DNA of 14,306 nucleotides from Phycisphaerae bacterium (GTDB taxonomy: Bacteria > Planctomycetota > Phycisphaerae > UBA1845): NCBI GenBank assembly GCA_029260155.1, contig JAJDDU010000147.1, positions 1 through 14,306 of the forward strand, given 5' to 3'. The position numbers and the translations under genes are program-made. A model generated the notes under the pieces. It saw only the letters and a list, made by a program, of their open reading frames with translations. It had not been told where the DNA came from and searched no databases. Shown here piece by piece: positions 7,170-13,924 of the stretch; within the stretch, counting starts at the first letter, position 1, and each line of letters opens with the position of its first letter.

Positions 7170-7379
7170 ATGAGACAGGTGCTGATACATCGTGATCGCG
7201 AGGACGGCGGGTGGGTGTGCGACGTTCCCAGCCTTCCGGGGTGCGTGAGCCAAGGCGAGACCAAGGACGAGGCTCTTCGCAATGTGCGCGACGCGATTGA
7301 CGCCTGGACCGACGCGGCCCGGTCCCTTGGGCGAGACATTCCCACGGACGCCCAAGACGTCGAAATCTGCCTGGTCTAA
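7170..7379 (+). CDS. hicB: HicB-family antitoxin-like protein
   Basis: A 69-aa protein with the HicB partial RNase-H-like fold signature: a beta hairpin (QVLIHRDREDGGWVCDVPSLPGCVSQG, read as two strands) followed by the helix ETKDEALRNVRDAIDAW (30-46). HicB proteins bind and neutralise HicA mRNA interferases. This one is short: after the helix only a tail of about 20 residues follows, with no C-terminal helix-turn-helix or ribbon-helix-helix domain of the kind that lets longer HicB proteins bind their promoter. No hicA adjoins it; the nearest lies 710 bases downstream, after a DNA-binding protein gene. Short HicB-like proteins also occur as orphans, so pairing with that HicA is inference. Confidence 0.8.
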   Translation: MRQVLIHRDREDGGWVCDVPSLPGCVSQGETKDEALRNVRDAIDAWTDAARSLGRDIPTDAQDVEICLV

Positions 7380-7473
7380 GGCAAGAAAAAACAGTCCATC
7401 GAGACTGGTACGCCCGTGCCACTCATCATGGCATATTACGCCCACGAGCACTGTGGCACCCATCGCACCATAG

Positions 7474-7507
7474 TAATACGTGCAGTCGTAAGACGTACTC
7501 CGTAATA
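7474..7507. promoter_or_regulatory. Operator-like palindrome, site 2, with 7-bp-spaced CGTA repeats
   Basis: TAATACG (7474-7480), six bases, then CGTAAGA (7487-7493) match site 1 at six of seven positions in each arm with the same spacer. The CGTA half-site is then repeated with exact 7-base periodicity: CGTAAGA (7487), CGTACTC (7494) and CGTAATA (7501). The cluster lies about 70-100 bases upstream of the winged-helix gene. The rest of the 7380-7577 gap shows no gene and no clear promoter hexamers. Confidence 0.45.
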
Positions 7508-7577
7508 CTCATATGTAGGTAGACTGGCGATCCGGAATCCGACGTGCCCTCGCCCGTGTGCGCGGTATGAACTCAGT

Positions 7578-8093
7578 ATGAAAACAAAGAAAAGCCAAAG
7601 AGCTGCCTCTAACCCCAAGGGGCTCTCACCGTACCCACCATGTCCACCGCCAGCCACCGGACGTGCCCGGCAGGGCAAGAACACGGTCATTTGGGGAAAT
7701 GTGCTTGAGGAGAAAGACTTCATCAAACTCCCGCGGACGGTCCTAACGCTGGGCAGGGATAGCGGTGAGATGGGGAACGTGTTGAAGCCCCGCCATCTAC
7801 TGTTGATTCTCGCCTTGATGGGCAAGCAGTTCCAGAAAAAGCCAGTGCGGGAGTATTGGGAAACGCTGGCCATCGATCTCGGGGTGAAGAAGGACACCGT
7901 GCGCAAATGGGCCTACGAACTCAGGGACGCTGGCTACCTGAAGATCACGCAGCATCGAGGTCGCGACCCGGATCGAAACCGTCCGGGAATTCGCAACGAG
8001 AAGAACAGCTTTGACTACTCGGCATTCGTGCGTTTCATTGAGCAGATCAAAGTAAAACGGATGGATCAGAAGGCGAAGGAGGCCGCCAAGTGA
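7578..8093 (+). CDS. Winged helix-turn-helix DNA-binding protein, coupled to hicA
   Basis: A 171-aa protein. Residues about 70-128 read as a winged helix: LKPRHLLLILALMGK (helix), REYWETLAIDLGVKKDTVRKWAYELRDAG (helix-turn-helix, 91-119) and YLKITQHRG (wing). The C-terminal tail (155-171) is strongly basic. Similar layouts occur in phage or plasmid replication proteins and in transcription regulators; I cannot choose between them. Residues 1-35 are Pro- and Lys-rich and the ATG at 7578 has no good ribosome binding site, so a later start is possible, for example the GTG at 7701 (Val42). The gene overlaps hicA by four bases, which ties its role to the toxin. It may supply the DNA binding that the short HicB lacks (inference). 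Confidence 0.72.
   Translation: MKTKKSQRAASNPKGLSPYPPCPPPATGRARQGKNTVIWGNVLEEKDFIKLPRTVLTLGRDSGEMGNVLKPRHLLLILALMGKQFQKKPVREYWETLAIDLGVKKDTVRKWAYELRDAGYLKITQHRGRDPDRNRPGIRNEKNSFDYSAFVRFIEQIKVKRMDQKAKEAAK
8076..8082 (+). promoter_or_regulatory. Ribosome binding site that sets the hicA GTG start
   Basis: AAGGAGG, a near-perfect Shine-Dalgarno site, lies seven bases upstream of the GTG at 8090 and inside the 3' end of the winged-helix gene. It is the strongest ribosome binding site in this module. Confidence 0.8.
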
Positions 8094-8320
8094 GCCAACG
8101 TCTTCCAATCATCTCGGGCAGAGTTGCCGTTCGCGCGTTTGAGGATGCCGGGTTCATTCTCCTGCCAGGGCAGGGCAAGGGCAGCCACATGGTGATGGCG
8201 AAAGACGATTGGGCGGGCATCTTGACCGTCCCGGATCACCGGGAACTCAAACGCGGCCTGCTCCGCTCGCTGATCAAGCAAGCTGGGCTGACAGTCGCTG
8301 AGTTTGTCGCGCTGCTGTAA
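8090..8320 (+). CDS. hicA: HicA-family toxin-like protein (putative mRNA interferase)
   Basis: A 76-aa protein of the HicA family, double-stranded-RNA-binding-like mRNA interferases that cleave mRNA and arrest growth until neutralised by HicB. Family blocks are present: LPIISGRVAVRAFEDAGF (5-22), GKGSHMVM with the conserved catalytic-type His33, and TVPDHRELKRGLLRSLIKQAGL (46-67), ending in LTVAEFVALL. Length is normal and no truncation is seen, so the toxin looks intact. It starts at GTG 8090, overlapping the upstream stop codon (GTGA), with an AAGGAGG seven bases before. The usual hicA-hicB adjacency is absent: no hicB follows, and a converging metalloprotease gene ends 20 bases downstream. 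Confidence 0.85.
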   Translation: MSQRLPIISGRVAVRAFEDAGFILLPGQGKGSHMVMAKDDWAGILTVPDHRELKRGLLRSLIKQAGLTVAEFVALL

Positions 8321-8340
8321 TCGCCTCAACCCGTCCGGTG

Positions 8341-11208
8341 TTACGGGCGTTCGTTGTTCAAGGTTTCTCCGGACCATGGTTGGGTTGCGGGGGTGATTCC
8401 GTTGACCATCTGGCGGAAGGCGAGGAGGTCGAAGGGGGCGAGCGTTCCGTCGCGGTCGCTGTCGATGTAGTCCTCGCCCATGCCCTGATCTGGTGTTAGC
8501 TGGCCATTGACGATCTGGCGGAAGGCCAACAGGTCGAACGGGCCGACTTCGCCATCCTGGTCTACGTCGGCCGGCAGAAAGGCGATGTCGATGCGGTCGG
8601 ATTCGTCTGCGCCTTGGCCCTGATTTCCGGTATCGACGATGACGTTGGGCGTCTCCGCCATGTCCTGAACGATGGCCTGGATGGTGGTGTATTCGGAGAG
8701 CGTGATCGGGCGATCGAGGGTCAGTGCGACAAGCGGCATCTGCGTTGTGTCGATGGCGACTATGCTCGGCGGAGTGGCTGACCCGGTTTCGGTGACGGCG
8801 AATGCGTCGGCGGTCAAGCCGCCGCCGCCGATGTTGTCGACCGGTTCGGAGAATCGGACGGCGATTTCTACAATGCCGCGATCAAAGTCGGCGCCGTTTG
8901 AGCTTTCGATGCGCGGGTCGATGAAACCGCTGAATGGCCTTGTCTCGCCGACGAGGCCGGCGGCATGCACAATCTCCGGCGGTGTCGTGTCGAGGCTGCA
9001 ATCAAACGGCGGGCAGGTCTCGACGGTGACGACGGCGGCATCGGAAGTTTCCGCACCGCAGTCATTGGTCACGACCACGGTGTAGCAACCCTGGTTTTCG
9101 CACTGCATGTTGGAGACGAACAGGAACCCGCTGTTTGCACCGGGGATGGGCTCATCGTTGAAGAACCATTGGAATTCGCCGCCGCCGTTGGCGAGCGTGG
9201 TGAGGAAGAGTGTCGCGCCGATCGCCACGGTTGAGCCCAGCGGTTGCTGCGTGATTTCGATGGGGAAGGCCTCAAGAAGATCGGCGACATTGCTTTCGAT
9301 CGTCCCGCAGATGCCGGAAACGCTGACAGTATAGGTTGAGAAGTCGGCAGGTCCGACCGGTGAAATGGTCAGCGTATCGCCGGTTTCGCCTGGGATGTTT
9401 GTGCCGCTTCGCTTCCACTGATAGGTGAACGGTCCTTCGCCGACGGCGGTGACGCTGAACTCGCCAACGCCACCCAAGCATGCGAAATCAACCGCGGGCT
9501 GGTCGGTGATGGCGAGGAATTCGGTTCCGTCGACCACGCGGACGTCGTCGATGAAAAAGTGATCGGCGGCTTCTGCAGCGATGATACGGAAACGAACCTG
9601 TGTTGTTTCGTGGATGGCGTCCGGCGGCAACACCACGCAACTGCGCGCGTAGGGTTCCTGGTCGCCGCCACCGCCCGGATCGCCGAGGTGACGTGCGGCT
9701 TCTACGAAGGAGCCGCCCTCAGTGAGATATTCCATGACCAAGTCTTCACCGGATTCGGGTGAGCCGCCGGGTCCGAACGTGCCGCTGCGTTGCCAGAAGT
9801 ACTCGACACCGACGTGTCCTATCACGGTGGTGTCCATGAAGCCGGTGGTGGTTTTGTCGGCGGCGTTCAGGTGCAGCGAGAGAGGGGAACTGGGTTCGTC
9901 CGCACCGAGGTCGTCGACGGTGGCACCGTCGTTCAGCCATAGCGCTCCGCTCAGGTCTGGTCCGGGGAAGGAATCGGTGAACGGAAACGTCGTGGTCGGA
10001 GCCAGCGACGACAGGCAATTTCGCGAGTTGCGAAACGCGGTGATGGTGGGTCGCGTGCAACTGGCGTGGAAGGTGTTGGAGGCGGTGATGGCACAGCGCA
10101 TGGTATGTTGACTGCATAGCAGACATCCGCCGTGTGACCCGCATCCCGTGGTCGAGCCGCAGTGCTCGGCGTTCCAGTTGTGGCCCAACTCGTGGGCGGA
10201 GAGGTCGGTGGCGACGGCAATCCCTCCGCAGCAATCGGACTCGACGATGCTGTACCCGCCGAACGCTCCGCTGTTGCAGATAGTGCCCCGCCAAGCGACG
10301 CCGATGGCGCTCCCGTTGAGCGATCGGCCGGTGAACAGCTGGGCGACGTCCCGGACGACGGACTGCTGATTGTTGACCCAGTGGTTTGTCATCTGGCTGA
10401 GCAGGTCGCCTCCGCCGGGTCCTGCGTAGGGGTCGGGTTCGGTGGGTCTGATGATGATGGTGGTGATGACGTGGGTGATGCCGACTTCGGTTTCGTATTG
10501 CTCGTTCATGGCGTTGATGACGTTGTTGACGCGTGCTTCGACGGCGCCTTCGCTTCCCCATCGATTGAAGTACTCGACATCGGAGTCGATAGCGATTTCG
10601 GCTACGCAAATGTCACCGTCGCAGCCGAAGCCGACTTCGGGGTCGCCACCGCCTTCGATCGGTCCGCCCTCTACGATGGCGCCGCAGGATCGGCCGCTGG
10701 GGACGATGTCTGCATCGCGATAGATGACATGGTCACCTGCGGCGGCTTCGGGCACGCGGTCGGCGATCGGCTCGACCCAGAGACGCGTGCCGTCGGGCAA
10801 CGTGATCATGGCGGTCAGTCCCGCCTCGCTCACGGAGCCCGCGACCGAGCTGCCGATGACACCGTCGAGCCGGCCGCGAATGGTGCGCAACGGTTCCGGC
10901 GGAACGGTCGTGTAGGTTCCGTCGGCGTGCTGGACGCGGATTTCGTAGTGCGCAGATCGCACGGAGTGAGGGTGTACCATTAGCACTAGCGACTCGTCGT
11001 CGATGGGAATGATGATGCCCTGGGTCACGGCGGGTGCCGTGTTCATTTCCAGATGGGCTACGCGGCTAGCGTAAAGGTCAAACTCGGTGTTGACGCGCTG
11101 CGCCAACGCTGCCGGTGTGAGTGTTTCGGCGCCGATCGCCTCGGTCGACGGTCCGACGACGCAAGACAGAAGACCCAACGACAGTCCGATGATCCAAGGA
11201 CAATTCAT
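8341..11208 (-). CDS. Secreted metzincin-type zinc metalloprotease with two Ig-like inserts and dockerin-like repeats
   Basis: A 955-aa exported protein. Residues 1-27 are a signal peptide (AIGA|E cleavage likely; LLSC at 13-16 could instead be a lipobox). A propeptide-like region follows (28-195), then a catalytic domain with HELGHNWNAEH (zinc ligands His339, His343, His349; Glu340 catalytic) and a probable Met-turn at Met370, resembling reprolysin-type M12 proteases. A beta-sandwich (404-560), two Ig-like domains (about 565-645 and 650-731), a further Ig-like domain (742-878) and two calcium loops (Asp881/883/885/892 and Asp916/918/920/927) complete it. The ATG has AAGG seven bases upstream. 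It is a tandem paralogue of the next gene. The substrate is unknown. Confidence 0.85.
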   Translation of the reverse strand: MNCPWIIGLSLGLLSCVVGPSTEAIGAETLTPAALAQRVNTEFDLYASRVAHLEMNTAPAVTQGIIIPIDDESLVLMVHPHSVRSAHYEIRVQHADGTYTTVPPEPLRTIRGRLDGVIGSSVAGSVSEAGLTAMITLPDGTRLWVEPIADRVPEAAAGDHVIYRDADIVPSGRSCGAIVEGGPIEGGGDPEVGFGCDGDICVAEIAIDSDVEYFNRWGSEGAVEARVNNVINAMNEQYETEVGITHVITTIIIRPTEPDPYAGPGGGDLLSQMTNHWVNNQQSVVRDVAQLFTGRSLNGSAIGVAWRGTICNSGAFGGYSIVESDCCGGIAVATDLSAHELGHNWNAEHCGSTTGCGSHGGCLLCSQHTMRCAITASNTFHASCTRPTITAFRNSRNCLSSLAPTTTFPFTDSFPGPDLSGALWLNDGATVDDLGADEPSSPLSLHLNAADKTTTGFMDTTVIGHVGVEYFWQRSGTFGPGGSPESGEDLVMEYLTEGGSFVEAARHLGDPGGGGDQEPYARSCVVLPPDAIHETTQVRFRIIAAEAADHFFIDDVRVVDGTEFLAITDQPAVDFACLGGVGEFSVTAVGEGPFTYQWKRSGTNIPGETGDTLTISPVGPADFSTYTVSVSGICGTIESNVADLLEAFPIEITQQPLGSTVAIGATLFLTTLANGGGEFQWFFNDEPIPGANSGFLFVSNMQCENQGCYTVVVTNDCGAETSDAAVVTVETCPPFDCSLDTTPPEIVHAAGLVGETRPFSGFIDPRIESSNGADFDRGIVEIAVRFSEPVDNIGGGGLTADAFAVTETGSATPPSIVAIDTTQMPLVALTLDRPITLSEYTTIQAIVQDMAETPNVIVDTGNQGQGADESDRIDIAFLPADVDQDGEVGPFDLLAFRQIVNGQLTPDQGMGEDYIDSDRDGTLAPFDLLAFRQMVNGITPATQPWSGETLNNERP
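8402..8546 (-). repeat. Duplicated dockerin-like coding repeat in the first metalloprotease
   Basis: Two copies of about 40 bases (8402-8441 and 8507-8546) encode PFDLLAFRQ(I/M)VNG preceded by DxDxDG loops. They are similar in DNA as well as protein and correspond to the two halves of a type I dockerin-like module. Confidence 0.65.
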
Positions 11209-11238
11209 ACTAATACCTTCGTCTGTGGTGAACTCGCA

Positions 11239-11260
11239 CGGTCGGAATCCTCTCCGACCG
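11239..11260 (-). other. Perfect hairpin between the two metalloprotease genes
   Basis: CGGTCGGA and TCCGACCG form an 8-bp perfect inverted repeat around a six-base loop (GAGGAT on the minus strand). It lies 31-52 bases upstream of the ATG at 11208 and has no U-tract, so a simple intrinsic terminator is unlikely. An attenuator, processing site or protein-binding site is possible. Confidence 0.5.
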
Positions 11261-11306
11261 ATTCGCCGGTGAAACTAGTGCCACGCTGTGTCACTATTAC
11301 GCTCAG

Positions 11307-13637
11307 TTAGGGTCGCGCGTTGTTGAGCGACTGGTCCGCCCATGCTTCGGTGGCGGGTGAGACTCCATTGATCAGTTGGCGGAATGCGAGGAGGTCGAAC
11401 GGTCCGACCTCTCCATTCCGGTCAGTATCTACAAAATCGGACTCGATGCCCGCGTCGGGGTCCGTTAGATCATTGACGATCTGACGGAAAGCCAGCAGAT
11501 CGAACGGCGACACGTCGCCACTCTGGTCGATGTCGGCTGGGAGGAAGGCAATGTCCACGCGGTCGGTTTCGTCGATGCTTGGGCCTTGGTTTCCATTGTC
11601 GATGATCAGGTTGGGCGGGTCGGCTTGGTCCTGAACGTTGGCCTGGATGGTCGTGTATTCCCGCAACGTGATGGGGCGATCGAGCGTGATCGTCACGAGC
11701 GGCATAGCCACGTCATCAACTGCGATCACGGCGGGGGGCGGCGCGCCGCCGGTTTCGGACACGGCGAAGGAGTCGGCCGCCAAAGCGCCGCCACCTGCGT
11801 TTTCGACCGCCTCGGAGAAGAGTAAGGCGACCTGGGTGACGCCCAAGTCCATCACAGTGCCGTCCGAGCTTTCGCGACGCGGGTCGATGTAACCACTGAA
11901 CGGTCGGGTCTCACCCGGCAGGCCAGCGGTGTGAACGATTTCGGGGGGCGTTCCGTCCGCGGCACAAGGATTGGCGCCGCCTTCGGCGATGCTCACGTCG
12001 TCGACGAAGAAGTGATCACCGACCTCGGCATCGAGGACGCGGAATCGAATCTGGAATGATCCGTGGGAGGCGTCCTCGTTGAGCAACACGCAGTTTCGTT
12101 CGTAGGGCTCCTGATCACCGCCTCCGCCAGGGTCTCCGGCGTGTCTGCCAGCCTCGATCCAGTCGCCGTTGTCGTCGCGGTATTCCATGATAAGGTCTTC
12201 GCCCGATTCCGGTGAACCACCGGGGCCGAAGTTCCCGCTGCGCTGCCACCAGTACTCGACCACGACGCCGCTGATGCTGGAAGTGTTCATGAACCCGGTG
12301 GACACGCGTGCGTCCCCGAATAGGTGCATGGAAAACGGCTTGGTTGGCTCGCTTGCGCCCATGTCGCTGATTTCGGCGCCGGCGTTTAGCCAGCGGGTCA
12401 TGTCGAGTTCCGCATCCTGGAACTCATCTTCAAACGGGAAGACGGTGGTGGGCGTGACATCACTCAGACAGGTGCGTGTGTCGCGGTGGAAGGTGATGTC
12501 CGGGATCGTGCCCGTCGGACGGAACCGATTGGCGCACGTCAAGCTGGGGTTCATCGTCCATCCGTTGCAGGTGCAGTGGAACCCATTCCACAGGTGGCCG
12601 AGCTCGTGGGCTGACAGATCTGTGGCGCACTGCATTGCACCGCAGCAGTCCGATTGCACGAAGCAGAATCCGCTGGAGGTACAGATTCCTCCGATGGTCC
12701 AGGCTTCGCCGATGACACTGCCGGTGATCTGCCGGCCGGTAAACAACTCGGCTACGTCGCGGATGACGTCCTGCTGGTTGGCGAGCCAGTGGTTGCGGAA
12801 TTGGGTGAGCAGCGTGTGGTTCGCGAAGGACGTATAGGGATCGGGCTCCGTCGGGCGAATGATGATGTGCGTGATGACGTGGGTGATGCCGACGTCCCGT
12901 TCATATTGCACGTTCATGATGTTCGTCACGGAGTTGATGCGTGACTCGACGTTGTTGCCCCAGTCCTGGAAGTATTCGACGTCCGAATCGCAGGCTAGTT
13001 CCGTAACGCAGATGTCGCCGCTGCACCCCGTGCCGAGCTCGGCGGGCGGTTCGTCGGCGGCGGGGGCAGCTTTGGCCTCCGTTGCGCATGAGCCGCCGTG
13101 GGGGATCACGTCTTCGTCGCTGTACACGACGTGGTCTCCGGGGGCTGCGCCGGCGACGCGCGAGCCCAAGGGCTCGATCCAGATGCGTTTGTGATCGGGG
13201 AATCTGATCATGGCGAGCAGCCCGTCCTCCAGAACCGATCCTGCAACGACAGCGCCCGCGATGCCGTCCACGATACCTCGAACGGTGCGTACCGGGTTAG
13301 GCTGGACGGTCACGTACGTGCCGTCGGCTGCCTGGTATCGCACCTCGTAATTGTTCGCACGTGCGGAGTGCGGTTCCACGTCCAATGTGAAGAACTGGTC
13401 GCCGACGGGTACGATAATGCGCTGGGCGGCGCCCGGAGTCGTATTCACGTCCAGGGACACTATTGCGCCTGATCGAAGGCCGAACGCGGCGAGGGCTTGA
13501 TCCGCCGTTGCGGACGTATTCTGTTCGTCATGCTCTGCCCGAAGCAGTGTTGCCGGTGGGGCAGCCGTTGACCACGCTGCACGCGCCGCCACAACCACCA
13601 CTGCGATGCGCATCCACTTGACCACTGAATACTTCAT
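11307..13637 (-). CDS. Secreted metzincin-type zinc metalloprotease with dockerin-like repeats
   Basis: A 776-aa exported protein from the ATG at 13637, chosen because GAGGA (13648..13644) lies six bases upstream and a signal peptide (MKYSVVKWMRIAVVVVAARA, cleavage near residue 25) then starts the protein; an ORF start at 13754 would bury it. The propeptide-like region (about 27-205) is followed by HELGHLWNGFH (His344, His348, His354; Glu345) and a likely Met-turn at Met362. Next come a beta-sandwich (398-551), a C-terminal Ig-like domain (563-699) and two calcium loops (Asp702/704/Ser706/Asp713 and Asp737/739/Asn741/Asp748). It lacks the two inner Ig-like domains of its paralogue 98 bases downstream but is closely similar elsewhere. 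It probably acts outside the cell or at its surface. Confidence 0.85.
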   Translation of the reverse strand: MKYSVVKWMRIAVVVVAARAAWSTAAPPATLLRAEHDEQNTSATADQALAAFGLRSGAIVSLDVNTTPGAAQRIIVPVGDQFFTLDVEPHSARANNYEVRYQAADGTYVTVQPNPVRTVRGIVDGIAGAVVAGSVLEDGLLAMIRFPDHKRIWIEPLGSRVAGAAPGDHVVYSDEDVIPHGGSCATEAKAAPAADEPPAELGTGCSGDICVTELACDSDVEYFQDWGNNVESRINSVTNIMNVQYERDVGITHVITHIIIRPTEPDPYTSFANHTLLTQFRNHWLANQQDVIRDVAELFTGRQITGSVIGEAWTIGGICTSSGFCFVQSDCCGAMQCATDLSAHELGHLWNGFHCTCNGWTMNPSLTCANRFRPTGTIPDITFHRDTRTCLSDVTPTTVFPFEDEFQDAELDMTRWLNAGAEISDMGASEPTKPFSMHLFGDARVSTGFMNTSSISGVVVEYWWQRSGNFGPGGSPESGEDLIMEYRDDNGDWIEAGRHAGDPGGGGDQEPYERNCVLLNEDASHGSFQIRFRVLDAEVGDHFFVDDVSIAEGGANPCAADGTPPEIVHTAGLPGETRPFSGYIDPRRESSDGTVMDLGVTQVALLFSEAVENAGGGALAADSFAVSETGGAPPPAVIAVDDVAMPLVTITLDRPITLREYTTIQANVQDQADPPNLIIDNGNQGPSIDETDRVDIAFLPADIDQSGDVSPFDLLAFRQIVNDLTDPDAGIESDFVDTDRNGEVGPFDLLAFRQLINGVSPATEAWADQSLNNARP
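11368..11512 (-). repeat. Duplicated dockerin-like coding repeat in the second metalloprotease
   Basis: Copies at about 11368-11407 and 11473-11512 encode PFDLLAFRQ(I/L)(V/I)N segments after DxD loops, the same module as at 8402-8546 in the paralogue. Confidence 0.6.
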
Positions 13638-13643
13638 ATTCGA

Positions 13644-13648
13644 TCCTC
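13644..13648 (-). promoter_or_regulatory. Ribosome binding site that sets the metalloprotease start
   Basis: GAGGA on the minus strand, six bases before the ATG at 13637, directly ahead of the signal peptide. Confidence 0.65.
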
Positions 13649-13725
13649 GTTCGACTGAGACTCGCCCCGGTTTGCCACCAAGCAATCGCTGCCGCCCGAC
13701 CACCGTTACGGCAACTCCGACACTC

Positions 13726-13754
13726 AGTTTACTCGGACGCGGTCGCAAAACCAA
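13726..13754 (-). promoter_or_regulatory. Possible promoter of the metalloprotease pair
   Basis: On the minus strand TTGGTT (13754..13749) and TAAACT (13731..13726) are 17 bases apart, but match consensus only at 3/6 and 4/6. It would give a leader of about 80 bases. Apart from the terminator, the 13638-13924 gap shows nothing else. Confidence 0.28.
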
Positions 13755-13865
13755 ACATCTATCAGCGCGATTTCCCGATCTTTGGGCCTGGGGAAACTCG
13801 CATTGGATGAATTATGGGTGGGCTGTACGTGTGGGGCGGAGGCGAACCGATGGGGACGGACGAAC

Positions 13866-13900
13866 AAAACCCCGGGGAGCGCGTGGCTTCCCGGGGTTTT
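13866..13900 (-). terminator. Strong hairpin terminator, probably bidirectional
   Basis: A 15-bp stem (11 perfect outer pairs AAAACCCCGGG/CCCGGGGTTTT, then one G-U and three further pairs) closes a five-base GCGTG loop. On the minus strand it is followed by a T-rich tail (TTTTGTT). It lies 24 bases after the stop codon of the multiheme cytochrome gene and separates that gene from the metalloproteases. Confidence 0.88.
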
Positions 13901-13924
13901 GATGCGGTGTGATCGGCCGCTTGG

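Noticed and set aside
7436..7906. 156-codon minus-strand ORF opposite the winged-helix gene
   Set aside because: It mirrors the plus-strand gene in another frame and lacks any recognisable domain.
8330..8347. CCCGT/ACGGG hairpin between hicA and the converging protease gene
   Set aside because: Only five pairs around an eight-base loop and no T-run on either side; too weak to call a terminator.
9746..10609. 287-codon ORF, extremely rich in Arg and His, within the protease gene
   Set aside because: It is an out-of-frame shadow of the protease coding sequence on the same strand.
13638..13754. 39-residue N-terminal extension of the second protease
   Set aside because: It would bury the signal peptide. 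The GAGGA six bases before the ATG at 13637 gives a better start.
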